DNA of 64,000 bases from Pseudomonas fluorescens (GCF_902497855.1 NZ_CABVHU010000011.1:62001-126000); one strand, 5' to 3'. Positions 26,683-36,008 are shown, counted from the first letter of the stretch. Program-made: numbers and translations. The notes: generated by a model from the sequence alone, not told the origin.

Positions 26683-27440
26683 TGGCTGCGTTACGCATCG
26701 TCTTGACGCTGGCCCTGATGCTGGCCGCGCCGCTGGCGTACGCCGCCGACCCGTTGTCGATCCCGGCGATCACCCTGGGCACCAATGCCGAGGGCGCCCA
26801 GGAATACTCGGTCAGCCTGCAGATCCTGCTGATCATGACCGCGCTGAGTTTCATCCCGGCGTTCGTCATGCTGATGACCAGTTTCACCCGGATCATCATC
26901 GTCTTCTCGATCCTGCGCCAGGCCCTGGGCCTGCAGCAGACGCCGTCGAACCAGATCCTCACGGGCATGGCGCTGTTCCTGACCCTGTTCATCATGGCGC
27001 CGGTGTTCGACCGGGTGAATCAGGACGCCTTGCAGCCCTATCTGGCGGAAAAACTCACGGCCCAGGATGCCGTGGCCAAGGCCCAGGTGCCGATCAAGGA
27101 CTTCATGCTGGCCCAGACCCGCAGCAGCGACCTGGAGCTGTTCATGCGCCTGTCCAAGCGCACCGACATCGCCTCGCCGGACCAGGCGCCGCTGACCATC
27201 CTGGTACCGGCCTTTGTCACCTCCGAGCTGAAAACCGCGTTCCAGATCGGCTTCATGATCTTCATTCCCTTCCTGATCATCGACCTGGTCGTCGCCAGTG
27301 TGCTGATGGCCATGGGCATGATGATGCTGTCGCCGCTGATCATTTCCCTGCCGTTCAAGATCATGCTGTTCGTGCTGGTGGATGGCTGGGCGTTGATCAT
27401 CGGCACCTTGGCCAGCAGCTTCGGCGGTGTGTCGCCATGA
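26682..27440 (+). CDS. fliP: Flagellar export gate protein FliP
   Basis: Encodes 252 aa from the ATG that overlaps the fliO stop (a GTG one codon upstream is the alternative). It has an N-terminal signal peptide (MLAAPLAYAADP) and four membrane segments with the family signatures (MTALSFIPAFVMLMTSFTRI, QQTPSNQILTGMALFLTLFI, IGFMIFIPFLIIDLVVASVL). Five FliP copies form the core of the export channel. It overlaps fliQ by 4 nt (ATGA). Confidence 0.97.
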   Translation: MAALRIVLTLALMLAAPLAYAADPLSIPAITLGTNAEGAQEYSVSLQILLIMTALSFIPAFVMLMTSFTRIIIVFSILRQALGLQQTPSNQILTGMALFLTLFIMAPVFDRVNQDALQPYLAEKLTAQDAVAKAQVPIKDFMLAQTRSSDLELFMRLSKRTDIASPDQAPLTILVPAFVTSELKTAFQIGFMIFIPFLIIDLVVASVLMAMGMMMLSPLIISLPFKIMLFVLVDGWALIIGTLASSFGGVSP

Positions 27441-27706
27441 CCCCGGAAGTGGCGGTCGACATCTTCCGCGAAGCGCTGTGGCTGACCACCATGATGGTGG
27501 CTGTGCTGGTGATCCCGAGCCTGCTGGTGGGGCTGCTGGTGGCGATGTTCCAGGCCGCGACCCAGATCAACGAACAGACCCTGAGCTTCCTGCCGCGCCT
27601 GCTGGTGATGCTGGTGACGCTGATCGTGGCCGGCCCGTGGCTGGTGCAGACCTTCATGGAATACATCCTGCAGTTGTACGGCAGTATTCCCCAGGTCATC
27701 GGCTAG
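27437..27706 (+). CDS. fliQ: Flagellar export gate protein FliQ
   Basis: Encodes 89 aa with two membrane helices (LTTMMVAVLVIPSLLVGLLV and LLVMLVTLIVAGPWLVQTFM) joined by the conserved loop AMFQAATQINEQTLSFLP. FliQ wraps the FliP-FliR helical export gate. It is coupled to fliP by overlap and followed by fliR after 3 nt. Confidence 0.97.
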   Translation: MTPEVAVDIFREALWLTTMMVAVLVIPSLLVGLLVAMFQAATQINEQTLSFLPRLLVMLVTLIVAGPWLVQTFMEYILQLYGSIPQVIG

Positions 27707-27709
27707 ACC

Positions 27710-28492
27710 ATGTCGCTGTTGCAGCTGACCGATACCCAGATCAGCACCTGGGTCGCGACGTTCATGTTGCCGCTGTTTCGTGTGGGGGCATTGCTGATGG
27801 TGATGCCGATCGTGGGCACGACCCTGGTGCCCGTGCGCGTGCGCCTGTATTTCGCACTGGCCATCACGGTGGTGATCGTCCCGGGCCTGCCGCCGATGCC
27901 GCCGGTCAACGCGCTGGACTTGAGCGGGCTGCTGCTGATTGCCGAGCAGATCCTCATCGGCGCGGTGCTTGGGTTCGCCTTGCAGCTGTTCTTCCAGGCC
28001 TTCGTGATCGCCGGGCAGATCGTCTCCATTCAGATGGGCATGGGCTTCGCCTCGATGGTCGACCCCACCAACGGCGTCTCGGTGGCGGTGATCGGGCAAT
28101 TCTTCACCATGCTGGTCACGTTGCTGTTCCTGTCCATGAACGGCCACCTGGTGGTGTTCGAAATCCTCACTGAAAGCTTCACCACCTTGCCGGTCGGCAG
28201 CGGGTTGGTGGTCAATCATTTCTGGGAGCTGGCCGGCAAGCTCGGCTGGGTCCTGGGCGCTGCACTGCTGCTGGTGCTGCCGGCGATCACCGCGTTGCTG
28301 GTGGTCAACATCGCGTTTGGCGTGATGACCCGGGCCGCCCCGCAGCTGAACATCTTCTCCATCGGCTTCCCGCTGACCCTGGTGCTCGGGCTGTTCATTG
28401 TCTGGGTCGGGCTGGCGGACATCATCAACCAGTATCAACCGCTGGCCTCCGAGGCCTTGCAGTGGTTACGCGAACTGGCACGGGCGCGCTGA
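27710..28492 (+). CDS. fliR: Flagellar export gate protein FliR
   Basis: Encodes 260 aa with six predicted membrane segments. Conserved parts visible are FRVGALLMVMPIVGTTLVPV near the N-terminus, GFALQLFFQAFVIAGQIVSI, and QMGMGFASMVDP. A single FliR completes the FliP5-FliQ4-FliR1 channel. flhB starts 3 nt after the stop. Confidence 0.97.
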   Translation: MSLLQLTDTQISTWVATFMLPLFRVGALLMVMPIVGTTLVPVRVRLYFALAITVVIVPGLPPMPPVNALDLSGLLLIAEQILIGAVLGFALQLFFQAFVIAGQIVSIQMGMGFASMVDPTNGVSVAVIGQFFTMLVTLLFLSMNGHLVVFEILTESFTTLPVGSGLVVNHFWELAGKLGWVLGAALLLVLPAITALLVVNIAFGVMTRAAPQLNIFSIGFPLTLVLGLFIVWVGLADIINQYQPLASEALQWLRELARAR

Positions 28493-28495
28493 GTC

Positions 28496-29635
28496 ATGGC
28501 AGAGAGCGAAAGCGGTCAGGACAAAACAGAAGACCCCACGGAGAAAAAGAAAAAGGACGCCCGGGAGAAGGGCGAGATTGCCCGCTCCAAGGAACTCAAC
28601 ACCCTGGCGATCATGCTCGCCGGTGCCGGTGCGCTGCTGATCTTCGGCGGCGCGCTGGCCCAGGACCTGATGGAGCTGATGCGGATGAACTTCTCGTTGT
28701 CGCGGGAAGTGATCCTGGACCAGCGCGCCATGGGCACCTACCTGCTGCACTCGGGGCAGATTGCCCTGTTGGCGATCCAGCCGGTGATGATCACCTTGTT
28801 GCTGGCTGCGGTGATCGGCCCGATCTCCCTGGGCGGCTGGCTGTTCTCCGCCGGCACCATGGCCCCCAAATTCAGCCGGATGAACCCCGGCGCCGGTCTC
28901 AAGCGCATGTTCTCGGCCAAGGCCGTGGTGGAACTGCTCAAGGCCCTGGCGAAGTTTTTCATCATCCTGTTCGTGGCGCTGGCCGTGTTGTCCTCGGACA
29001 TCGACGACCTGCTGCGCATCGCCCATGAACCGCTGGACATGGCGATCATCCACAGCCTGCAAGTGGTCGGCTGGAGCACCTTATGGATGGCCTGCGGCCT
29101 GATCATCATCGCCGCGGTGGACGTGCCGGTGCAGCTGTGGGAAACCGCCAAGAAACTGAAGATGACCAAGCAGGAAATTCGCGACGAGCACAAGGACCAG
29201 GAAGGGCGGCCGGAGGTCAAGCAACGGATCCGTCAACTGCAGCGCGAGATGTCCCAGCGGCGGATGATGGCCGCCATACCGGACGCCGACGTGGTCATCA
29301 CCAACCCGACCCACTACGCCGTGGCGCTCAAGTACGACCCGGACAAGGGCGGGGCACCGATGCTGGTGGCCAAGGGCAGCGACTTCCTCGCGTTGAAGAT
29401 GCGCGAGATTGCGGTGGCCAACGAAGTTATGTTGCTCGAATCCCCGGCGCTGGCGCGGTCGATCTACTACTCCACCGAACTGGAGCAGGAGATCCCGGGC
29501 GGCCTCTATCTGGCCGTTGCGCAGGTATTGGCCTACGTCTACCAGATCCGCCAGCACAGGGCAGGCAAGGGCAAGCGACCGGATCCGCTCAAGGATGACC
29601 TGCCGATCCCACCGGATCTACGCCGCGATTCCTGA
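28496..29635 (+). CDS. flhB: Flagellar export switch protein FlhB
   Basis: Encodes 379 aa: a basic N-terminus (SGQDKTEDPTEKKKKDAREK), four membrane segments and a cytoplasmic domain with the self-cleaving motif Asn270-Pro-Thr-His (VVITNPTHYAVALKY). Cleavage there changes export from hook to filament substrates in response to FliK. It ends the fliL operon. The 6.4 kb that follow, up to flhA, are foreign to the normal flagellar cluster. A paralogue of its C-terminal part is encoded at 50819-51148. Confidence 0.97.
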   Translation: MAESESGQDKTEDPTEKKKKDAREKGEIARSKELNTLAIMLAGAGALLIFGGALAQDLMELMRMNFSLSREVILDQRAMGTYLLHSGQIALLAIQPVMITLLLAAVIGPISLGGWLFSAGTMAPKFSRMNPGAGLKRMFSAKAVVELLKALAKFFIILFVALAVLSSDIDDLLRIAHEPLDMAIIHSLQVVGWSTLWMACGLIIIAAVDVPVQLWETAKKLKMTKQEIRDEHKDQEGRPEVKQRIRQLQREMSQRRMMAAIPDADVVITNPTHYAVALKYDPDKGGAPMLVAKGSDFLALKMREIAVANEVMLLESPALARSIYYSTELEQEIPGGLYLAVAQVLAYVYQIRQHRAGKGKRPDPLKDDLPIPPDLRRDS

Positions 29636-29669
29636 CAAGTCCAACCCCGTCAGCCAACCCACACAAAAC

Positions 29670-29757
29670 CTGTAGGAGCGGGCTTGCCCGCAAAGAGGCC
29701 ATCCCAGCCATTAGAGATCTTGACTGACACACTGCCTTCGCGAGCAGGCTCGCTTGA
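29670..29757. repeat. REP element downstream of flhB
   Basis: TGTAGGAGCGGGCTTGCCCG and, about 60 nt later, the degenerate inverse CGCGAGCAGGCTCGCT. It marks the left border of the accessory island. Confidence 0.8.
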
Positions 29758-29765
29758 ATCTTTAA

Positions 29766-30128
29766 CTAGCCCTGCGGATCAATGTTATCCAGCGCCCGAT
29801 TCACCGCCAGTTCTCCCAGCATGATGACCTGCTGAATCGCCAACATCGTATTGCGCTGCGACCCCTCCAGACCTCCCGCGAAATCACTGGCCAACACACT
29901 CGCCGAAGCCAGCGACTCACAGGCATGGGCCAACAGGCTCTCGGTATCAATGCCGGGTGCAACGACGAACATCGTGCTGGGCTTTCGCGCGGTGGCGTTT
30001 ATTTGAGCGGACAGGTTGATGTACTCATCGAGGGCACGGTCGGCGGCTTCCTGGAGTTTTTGCGGATCGATTGAGGTGTCTGGGGGAACGTCTTCGGTTT
30101 CAGGCGGGTTGGGCGTTACTTTGAACAT
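29766..30128 (-). CDS. DUF6124-type conserved Pseudomonas protein
   Basis: Encodes 120 aa, start MFKVTPNPPETEDVP with GGAG 8 nt upstream. The sequence is soluble and helical: a Pro-rich N-terminus, then QKLQEAADRALDEYIN, APGIDTESLLAHACESLASA and AIQQVIMLGELAVNRALDNI. I recognise this as the family usually named DUF6124, which occurs in several copies in fluorescent pseudomonads. Its function is unknown. The open frame extends a further 68 codons upstream, but that part matches a conserved non-coding-looking leader, not protein. It is oriented opposite to the flagellar genes and shares the island with RHS genes. Confidence 0.75.
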   Translation of the reverse strand: MFKVTPNPPETEDVPPDTSIDPQKLQEAADRALDEYINLSAQINATARKPSTMFVVAPGIDTESLLAHACESLASASVLASDFAGGLEGSQRNTMLAIQQVIMLGELAVNRALDNIDPQG

Positions 30129-30829
30129 AGATGGAACTCCATATGTAATTGGAAGAGCCATCACCTTCGCTACCAAACGAGAGGTGGCGGCCATACGCAG
30201 GTTGGTAGACCGGCCCACATGGAAAAACCGGCGCGCCCGAGGGCACCCTGCGCACAGCCACCATAAAGCAGATGCCGATAAGCACCTGGACAAGGTGACG
30301 CTGTGCGCCATGTGTGAGCGGCGGGCTACCAAACCCGATCGCTGTTTTCAGCGACCGGGAAACGATAGAGCCCGGCCCTCAGGCGCACAAGCCGGCGGAT
30401 TCTGATGCAGACGTAGGCTGCGGCGCAAGGATGTGTAGGCTCTGTAAGTATCCCGAGATGTCGATTAAACATAGATGTTTAAAATCAAAACTTCGCAGCC
30501 CGGCAGTTCAACAGATCGCATACATCCTGTAGGAGCTGTCAAGTGAAACGAGGCTGCGATCTTTTGATCTTGAAGCGGTTGGCTGGTTGTCACCGCCTAA
30601 GTGTGTAATAACCGGGTCGTCTGCCAAGTGAGCTCGCAAGGACTGGGCGTGTGTCGTGCACAAGCCACAGTTCTGTGACACGTTATGAACACATTGGCGG
30701 CACCAACGTTTCTCTGGGGCAGTTCGCTTCCAGGGCGGCGCATGCAGTATCGCGACCGTTTTATCCATAGGTGTCAGGCACGACTCGGTCGTAGCCAATG
30801 GCGACAAAACAGGTACGACAGTTTCAACC
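30129..30829 (-). other. Gene-free region: conserved leader of the DUF6124 gene and unassigned DNA
   Basis: No convincing gene is seen. The part next to the DUF6124 gene (30129-30430) resembles a leader I have met before this gene family in other fluorescent pseudomonads. It contains a 10-bp stem (CCGATCGCTG / CAGCGACCGG, loop TTTT, 30335-30358, one wobble pair). A REP fragment (TGTAGGAGCTGTCAAGTG) is at 30528-30545. The remaining bases up to 30829 show no motif I can name. Confidence 0.5.
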
Positions 30830-30851
30830 AGCAGGTTGAGAGAGGGGATAA

Positions 30852-30874
30852 CCCTGCAGTTAAAAACTGCAGGG
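30852..30874 (-). terminator. Conserved 3' hairpin of RHS module A
   Basis: Perfect 10-bp inverted repeat (CCCTGCAGTT / AACTGCAGGG, 3-nt loop) downstream of the minus-strand RHS gene, preceded on that strand by a second stem (TTAGCC / GGCTAA at about 30886-30909). There is no long U run after the first stem, so a terminator role is only probable. The same pair of hairpins follows RHS module B at 34417-34439. Confidence 0.55.
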
Positions 30875-30941
30875 AGAGTTGGCTTTTAGCCTTGACGCGA
30901 GACCGGCTAAGAGGTGTTTCCTTTTTTACTTGTTTTTAATG

Positions 30942-31937
30942 TCAATCGCTGAAATCGCTATCCACAAATTCGTCTAATCGTGTTTTGTAGTCGCCAATAC
31001 TTTCCAGATACTGTTCTCTTTCATGTCGGATGTCCCTTGTCAAGCGCTCAGGCTTTTCATTGTAATACGCGTAACTCGCAATCCGCCGTTGCCGATTCGA
31101 TTCCGTCGCTACATCACGAGCAATCGAGGAGGGTAGTATTTGTTCCGGGTTTACTCCACGCGCAAGCGAGGGCGGTAGTATCTGTTTCGGGTTTACTGCA
31201 CTGCGAGCGACGGCTGATCTGCTTAACTGATAAAGAGTTTTTGGTTGGTGCTTTCGTGGATCCAAAGCGAGGGCGGTTTCCTCAAATGATAGAAGTGGTG
31301 ATGCTTGCCGTGGTGCCAAAGTCGTCGTTCGAGATGAGAATGTTCCCGAGCGTGGTATCGCATTGAAAAAATCATCTGCGAAATCAAACACTCCGAAAAT
31401 AAGAGCATGTCCGGTAGGGTCGCGACTATTGATAGGATCCCCCGAACAATACCCATACGCATTGAGCCCACCTTCATCAAACGGGCTCAAATTGTCTGGA
31501 CTGTTAAATCGCATCAACACCGGATTAAAAGCACGATACCCATTCCCCAGCATATAATAGCCAGTCACTGGGTCCGGCCGTTCGCCGTTGAATCCGAGCA
31601 AGCTGAGTAATCCGTTTTCAATAGAGCGATGACCATAGGGCGAATAAGCGATAGGTGTACGCGGATGATCGGCTTTGAGCGTCTGCGACACCGAACGCTG
31701 CGGATCCGTGGCCAGCAGCGTGGTATCGGTTACATCACCCTCACTTCGCTGTTGCGCCAACAACTGATCACCATGCTGAACGATTGAATAGCGCATCGCC
31801 CCCTGTATCTCGGTAGCCAGCCTGCTCTTGCAGTAAAAGCGCTGGCGCTCGGGGCTATCTGGCAGCGCATGACTGATCAGTCGGTCAAGAGGATCGTAGC
31901 GGTATTGGCAGAGTACGGTCTCGCCCGGCGATGTCAT
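30942..31937 (-). CDS. Short RHS-core protein A with unique C-terminal tail
   Basis: Encodes 331 aa from MTSPGETV. Residues 1-about 175 are an RHS core: YRYDPLDRL, SYGHR-like SPYGHRS, LGFNGERPDPVTG, LGNGYRAFNPVLMRFNSPDN and DPTGH, the usual end of the core. The tail from about 176 on has no family I know; it contains two copies of a 14-residue unit (VNPxQILPxSxAR, 42-bp DNA repeat at about 31130-31215) and an acidic-basic end (RLTRDIRHEREQYLESIGDY). It lacks the long YD-repeat shell and secretion domains of full RHS toxins. The gene has the same 5' leader and core as the gene at 34495-35619 but a different tail. Toxin function is an inference. The frame is open further upstream, but homology with the second copy begins at this ATG. 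Confidence 0.75.
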   Translation of the reverse strand: MTSPGETVLCQYRYDPLDRLISHALPDSPERQRFYCKSRLATEIQGAMRYSIVQHGDQLLAQQRSEGDVTDTTLLATDPQRSVSQTLKADHPRTPIAYSPYGHRSIENGLLSLLGFNGERPDPVTGYYMLGNGYRAFNPVLMRFNSPDNLSPFDEGGLNAYGYCSGDPINSRDPTGHALIFGVFDFADDFFNAIPRSGTFSSRTTTLAPRQASPLLSFEETALALDPRKHQPKTLYQLSRSAVARSAVNPKQILPPSLARGVNPEQILPSSIARDVATESNRQRRIASYAYYNEKPERLTRDIRHEREQYLESIGDYKTRLDEFVDSDFSD

Positions 31938-32152
31938 GGGAGGTTGCTCCGAAGGTCCGAAGTGCAGGAGCTCAGTATTGGCGGTTTTGCGAGGGTTGGG
32001 TACTAGCAGAACTGATAGGTTCGAGTGAGTTAATCTGTTCAATTTGTGAAGTTCGCAGCCCGTCCTGAGAGGTGCAGCTGCAATGCCGGCCCCATCGCGG
32101 GCAAGCCCGGCTCCCACAGGTTTTGTGTTGGTCGTGAATTGGGCAGCAGCAG
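31938..32152 (-). promoter_or_regulatory. Conserved 5' leader of RHS module A
   Basis: Nearly identical to 35620-35834 before the second RHS gene (shared blocks include GGGAGGTTGCTCCGAAGGTC and ACTAGCAGAACTGATAGGTT), ending in a REP half (CGGGCAAGCCCGGCTCCCAC). The conservation over about 215 nt suggests promoter and leader were copied along with the gene. The RAYT repeat block begins directly after it. Confidence 0.6.
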
Positions 32153-32159
32153 TGCGGGC

Positions 32160-32262
32160 GAAATCGGGGACGGGCGAAATCGGGGACGGCGAAATCGGGG
32201 ACGGATTTATTTCGCGAAATCGGGGACGGATTTATTTCGGGAAATCGGGGACGGATTTATTT
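32160..32262. repeat. Left block of GGGGACRGATTTATTT repeats
   Basis: Five direct copies: truncated GGGGACGG at 32166 and 32182, then full GGGGACGGATTTATTT at 32197, 32222 and 32247, spaced 15-25 nt. Further copies begin the transposase units at 32388 and 32823. The repeats face those of the right block and are probably the terminal (REP-like) sequence of the RAYT element. Confidence 0.85.
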
Positions 32263-32380
32263 GCATTGAAGACAGTCGGGATTTTTACTTTTCCTTTCAT
32301 CGGCTTTGCGATCTTTTGCGGGCCTGCCTGGCTCTCGATTTATTATTCGACGCCCTGTGATGTGTTCTATCTCGTCTACA
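32263..32380 (-). pseudogene. RAYT transposase remnant (3' end only, diverged)
   Basis: About 118 nt resemble the last part of the intact transposase gene (shared blocks TTTTGCGGGCCTGCCT, TTATTATTCGACGCCC, TGTGTTCTATCTCGTCTACA), with several mismatches and one small indel. The similarity stops abruptly at CGTCTACA, where the terminal repeat of the next copy begins. It is the oldest-looking copy in the cluster. Confidence 0.75.
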
Positions 32381-32815
32381 ACACAACGGGGACAGATTTA
32401 TTTGCCTATCAAGTCGGAGGCGGGTTTTTACCCTTCCTTTCATTCTCTCTGAGATTTTTTTTTGCGGGCCTGCCTTGCTTTCGACTTATTATTCGACGCC
32501 CGGTGATGTGTTCTATCTCGTCTACAAAGCGGCAAGTTCCTGTCAACTGCCCGCGTTGAAGAGCGCCTCTTATGAGCTCCAGCTCTCCATTCGGCGTTAC
32601 CTGCTCGACGAAGTCTCTATAGCGATTGCGGCGGAGCAGTTCTGATGCGCCAAGGGCTTTAAAGCATGGGTCAATATCCAGCCAGTTGTTTTCTGAGGGC
32701 TCCAATAGGCGAAGACGATAGCTTGACCATGGGTAGTCCTCTGCGCGTAACGCTATACGAGCTCTGACGGGGTTCAGCTCAATGTACCTGCTACACGCGA
32801 GAAGATATGTATCAG
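32381..32815 (-). pseudogene. RAYT transposase fragment, 435-bp tandem duplicate
   Basis: This segment matches 32816-33250 with one difference that I can find (GTCGGAGGC versus GTCGGAAGC). It holds the terminal repeat GGGGACAGATTTATTT and the C-terminal 136 codons of the transposase, without start or catalytic HUH motif. The left border lies inside the remnant copy and the right border is the start of the next terminal repeat. It cannot encode an active enzyme. Confidence 0.85.
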
Positions 32816-32822
32816 ACACAAC

Positions 32823-33666
32823 GGGGACAGATTTATTTGCCTATCAAGTCGGAAGCGGGTTTTTACCCTTCCTTTCATTCTCTCTGAGATTTTTTTTTGC
32901 GGGCCTGCCTTGCTTTCGACTTATTATTCGACGCCCGGTGATGTGTTCTATCTCGTCTACAAAGCGGCAAGTTCCTGTCAACTGCCCGCGTTGAAGAGCG
33001 CCTCTTATGAGCTCCAGCTCTCCATTCGGCGTTACCTGCTCGACGAAGTCTCTATAGCGATTGCGGCGGAGCAGTTCTGATGCGCCAAGGGCTTTAAAGC
33101 ATGGGTCAATATCCAGCCAGTTGTTTTCTGAGGGCTCCAATAGGCGAAGACGATAGCTTGACCATGGGTAGTCCTCTGCGCGTAACGCTATACGAGCTCT
33201 GACGGGGTTCAGCTCAATGTACCTGCTACACGCGAGAAGATATGTATCAGATTGAACAACACTGGATTTGTAGCGACTCTCCCATAACGTGCCTGAGCGA
33301 CCTTCAAGCTTGTTTCGATAGCGAGTCATGCGAGCTGCCAGGGTTTTCATCAGTTGCCCGAGGGTTGATGGGATGTCACCAGGTGCGAGCAGTAGATGGA
33401 CATGATTGGTCATCAAACAATAGGCGTAAACCTTTACGCCAAAGGCTTCTTTTAGCTCGCGCAGGTCTGAGAGGTAGCGCTTGAAATCAACGGCGTCAGC
33501 AAAAACGACCTGCCGATTGTGGCCTCGCTGTACGACATGGTGAGGGTAGTTTGGCAGTACAACACGTCCTGTTCTGGGCATACATGGTCCTACGTCCTTG
33601 TAGTGAAGAGGGAAGCGTAGTTGAGGCGAGTGATTTCGCTGGTGGTTTGTTGTAAATAAATCTGTC
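32823..33666. mobile_element. Intact RAYT element with terminal inverted ACAGATTTATTT
   Basis: About 844 bp. It starts with GGGGACAGATTTATTT (32823) and ends with AAATAAATCTGTC (33654-33666), the inverse of the first end, and encloses one complete transposase gene on the minus strand. The borders are inferred from the shared terminal sequence and from where similarity with neighbouring copies begins and ends. Confidence 0.7.
32844..33581 (-). CDS. REP-associated tyrosine transposase (RAYT, IS200-like), complete copy
   Basis: Encodes 245 aa of the Y1_Tnp/TnpA-REP family, single-strand nucleases that use an HUH motif and one tyrosine. Visible are the N-terminus RTGRVVLPNYPHHVVQRGHN, the HUH motif as His-Val-His in MTNHVHLLLAPGD, the probable catalytic region TRYRNKLEGRSGTLWESRYK, and a C-terminal YPWSSYRLRLLEP. 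Length is normal for the family. It is the only full copy here; copies at 33754-34204, 32381-32815 and 32263-32380 are truncated. The nearby inverted repeat blocks are presumably its substrate. Confidence 0.88.
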   Translation of the reverse strand: MPRTGRVVLPNYPHHVVQRGHNRQVVFADAVDFKRYLSDLRELKEAFGVKVYAYCLMTNHVHLLLAPGDIPSTLGQLMKTLAARMTRYRNKLEGRSGTLWESRYKSSVVQSDTYLLACSRYIELNPVRARIALRAEDYPWSSYRLRLLEPSENNWLDIDPCFKALGASELLRRNRYRDFVEQVTPNGELELIRGALQRGQLTGTCRFVDEIEHITGRRIISRKQGRPAKKNLRENERKGKNPLPT

Positions 33667-33745
33667 TTTTGTTTTTTTTAATAATCCCCCTTCTTGTCCT
33701 TAATAAATCCGTCCCCGTTTTTGTTAATAAATCCGTCCCCGTTTT
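33667..33745. repeat. Middle block of AATAAATCCGTCCCC repeats
   Basis: Two full inverse-orientation copies (33702-33716 and 33726-33740) lie between the intact transposase and the truncated copy upstream of it, in an AT-rich stretch with two T runs. Confidence 0.85.
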
Positions 33746-33753
33746 TGGTCCTG

Positions 33754-34204
33754 ATGGTTCCAGCAGGCGAAGACGATAGCTTGACCACGGGTAGTCCTCT
33801 GCGCGTAATGCAATACGAGCTCTGACGGGGTTCAGCTCTATGTATCTGCTGCACGCAAGAAGATAGGTATCCGATTGAACAACGCTGGATTTGTAGCGGC
33901 TCTCCCATAAAGTGCCTGAGCGACCTTCAAGTTTATTTCGATAGCGAGTCATGCGAGCTGCCAAGGTTTTCATCAATTGCCCGAGGGCTGACGGGATGTC
34001 ACCAGGTGCGAGCAGTAAATGGACATGATTCGTCATCAAGCAATAGGCGTATATCTTTACGCCAAAGGCTTCCTTTAGCTCGCGCAGGTCTGAGAGGTAG
34101 CGCTTGAAATCATCTGTGTCAGCAAAAACGACCTGCCGATTATGGCCTCGCTGTACGACATGGTGAGGGTAGTTTGGCAGTACAACACGTCCTGTTCTGG
34201 GCAT
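33754..34204 (-). pseudogene. RAYT transposase, 3'-truncated copy
   Basis: The first 150 or so codons match the intact copy closely (including MTNHVHLLLAPGD), and the upstream 90 nt match too, but after YRLRLLEPS the frame runs into the repeat block and codes for repeat-derived peptide (KTGTDLLTKTGTDLL). The C-terminal third is missing, so it is very probably inactive. Confidence 0.85.
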
Positions 34205-34276
34205 ACATGCTCCTACGTCCTTGTAGTGAAGAGGAAAGCATAGTTCAGGCGCGTGATTTCGCTGATGGTTTGTTGT

Positions 34277-34380
34277 AAATAAATCTATCTTTCGTTCTTT
34301 TTAATAAATCCGTCCCCGTTTTGCGAATCCGTCCCCGTTTTGCGCGTTTTAATAAATCCGTCCCCGTTTTGCGTCCCCGT
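34277..34380. repeat. Right block of AATAAATCCGTCCCC repeats
   Basis: AAATAAATCTATC (34277-34289, element end), AATAAATCCGTCCCC at 34303 and 34351, and shortened copies at 34326 and 34373. All are in the orientation opposite to the left block at 32160-32262, so the whole RAYT cluster is framed by inverted repeat blocks. Confidence 0.85.
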
Positions 34381-34416
34381 TTTGCCGTTTCTTTAGCAGA
34401 TTGAGAGAGGGGGGAA

Positions 34417-34439
34417 CCCTGCAGTTAAAAACTGCAGGG
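34417..34439 (-). terminator. Conserved 3' hairpin of RHS module B
   Basis: Same 23-nt perfect inverted repeat as at 30852-30874 (CCCTGCAGTT / AACTGCAGGG), followed at 34450-34474 by the same TTAGCC / GGCTAA stem. It lies downstream of the second RHS gene. Confidence 0.55.
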
Positions 34440-34494
34440 AGAGTTGGCTTTTAGCCTTGAGTCGAGACTGGCTAATGGGTGTTCCCTTTTTGTC

Positions 34495-35619
<1,125 letters not shown>

Positions 35620-36008
35620 GGGAGGTTGCTCCGAAGGTCCGAAGTGCGGGAGCTCAGTATTGGCGGTTTAGCGAGGGTTGGGTACTAGCAGAACTGATAG
35701 GTTCGAGTGAGTTAATCTGTTCAATTTGTGAAGTTCGCAGCCCGTCCTGAGAAGTGCGGCGGCAATGCCGGCCCCATCGCGGGCAAGCCCGGCTCCCACA
35801 GGTTTTGTGTTGGTCGTGAATTGGGCAGCAGCAGGGGCTGCCTCTTCGCGAGCAGGCTCGCTCCCACAGTTTGATCTCTGTTGTACGCAGGATATGTGAT
35901 CTGCACCGGTCCCCTGTGGAAGCGAAACCGGCTTGCCGGCGAAAGCGCCAGTCCTGCCGCCACAAACTCCCGTTAAAACACCCCCCGGCCCCAAAACCCC
36001 GCAAAAGT
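35620..36008. other. Leader of RHS module B, REP fragments and flhA upstream region
   Basis: 35620-35834 is the leader shared with RHS module A. It is followed by REP pieces (CGGGCAAGCCCGGCTCCCAC at about 35779, GCGAGCAGGCTCGCTCCCAC at about 35848, and CCGGCTTGCCGGCGAAAGCG at about 35928). No gene is seen. The island ends somewhere here, before the flhA promoter. Confidence 0.65.

Noticed and set aside
30016..30405. Plus-strand 129-aa open frame opposite the DUF6124 gene
   Set aside because: Antisense to a conserved gene and its leader; no ribosome-binding site and no recognisable protein feature.
32046..32559. Small plus-strand proteins with GTDLF/GRIYF repeats
   Set aside because: They are translations of the GGGGACRGATTTATTT repeats and of the antisense of transposase remnants.
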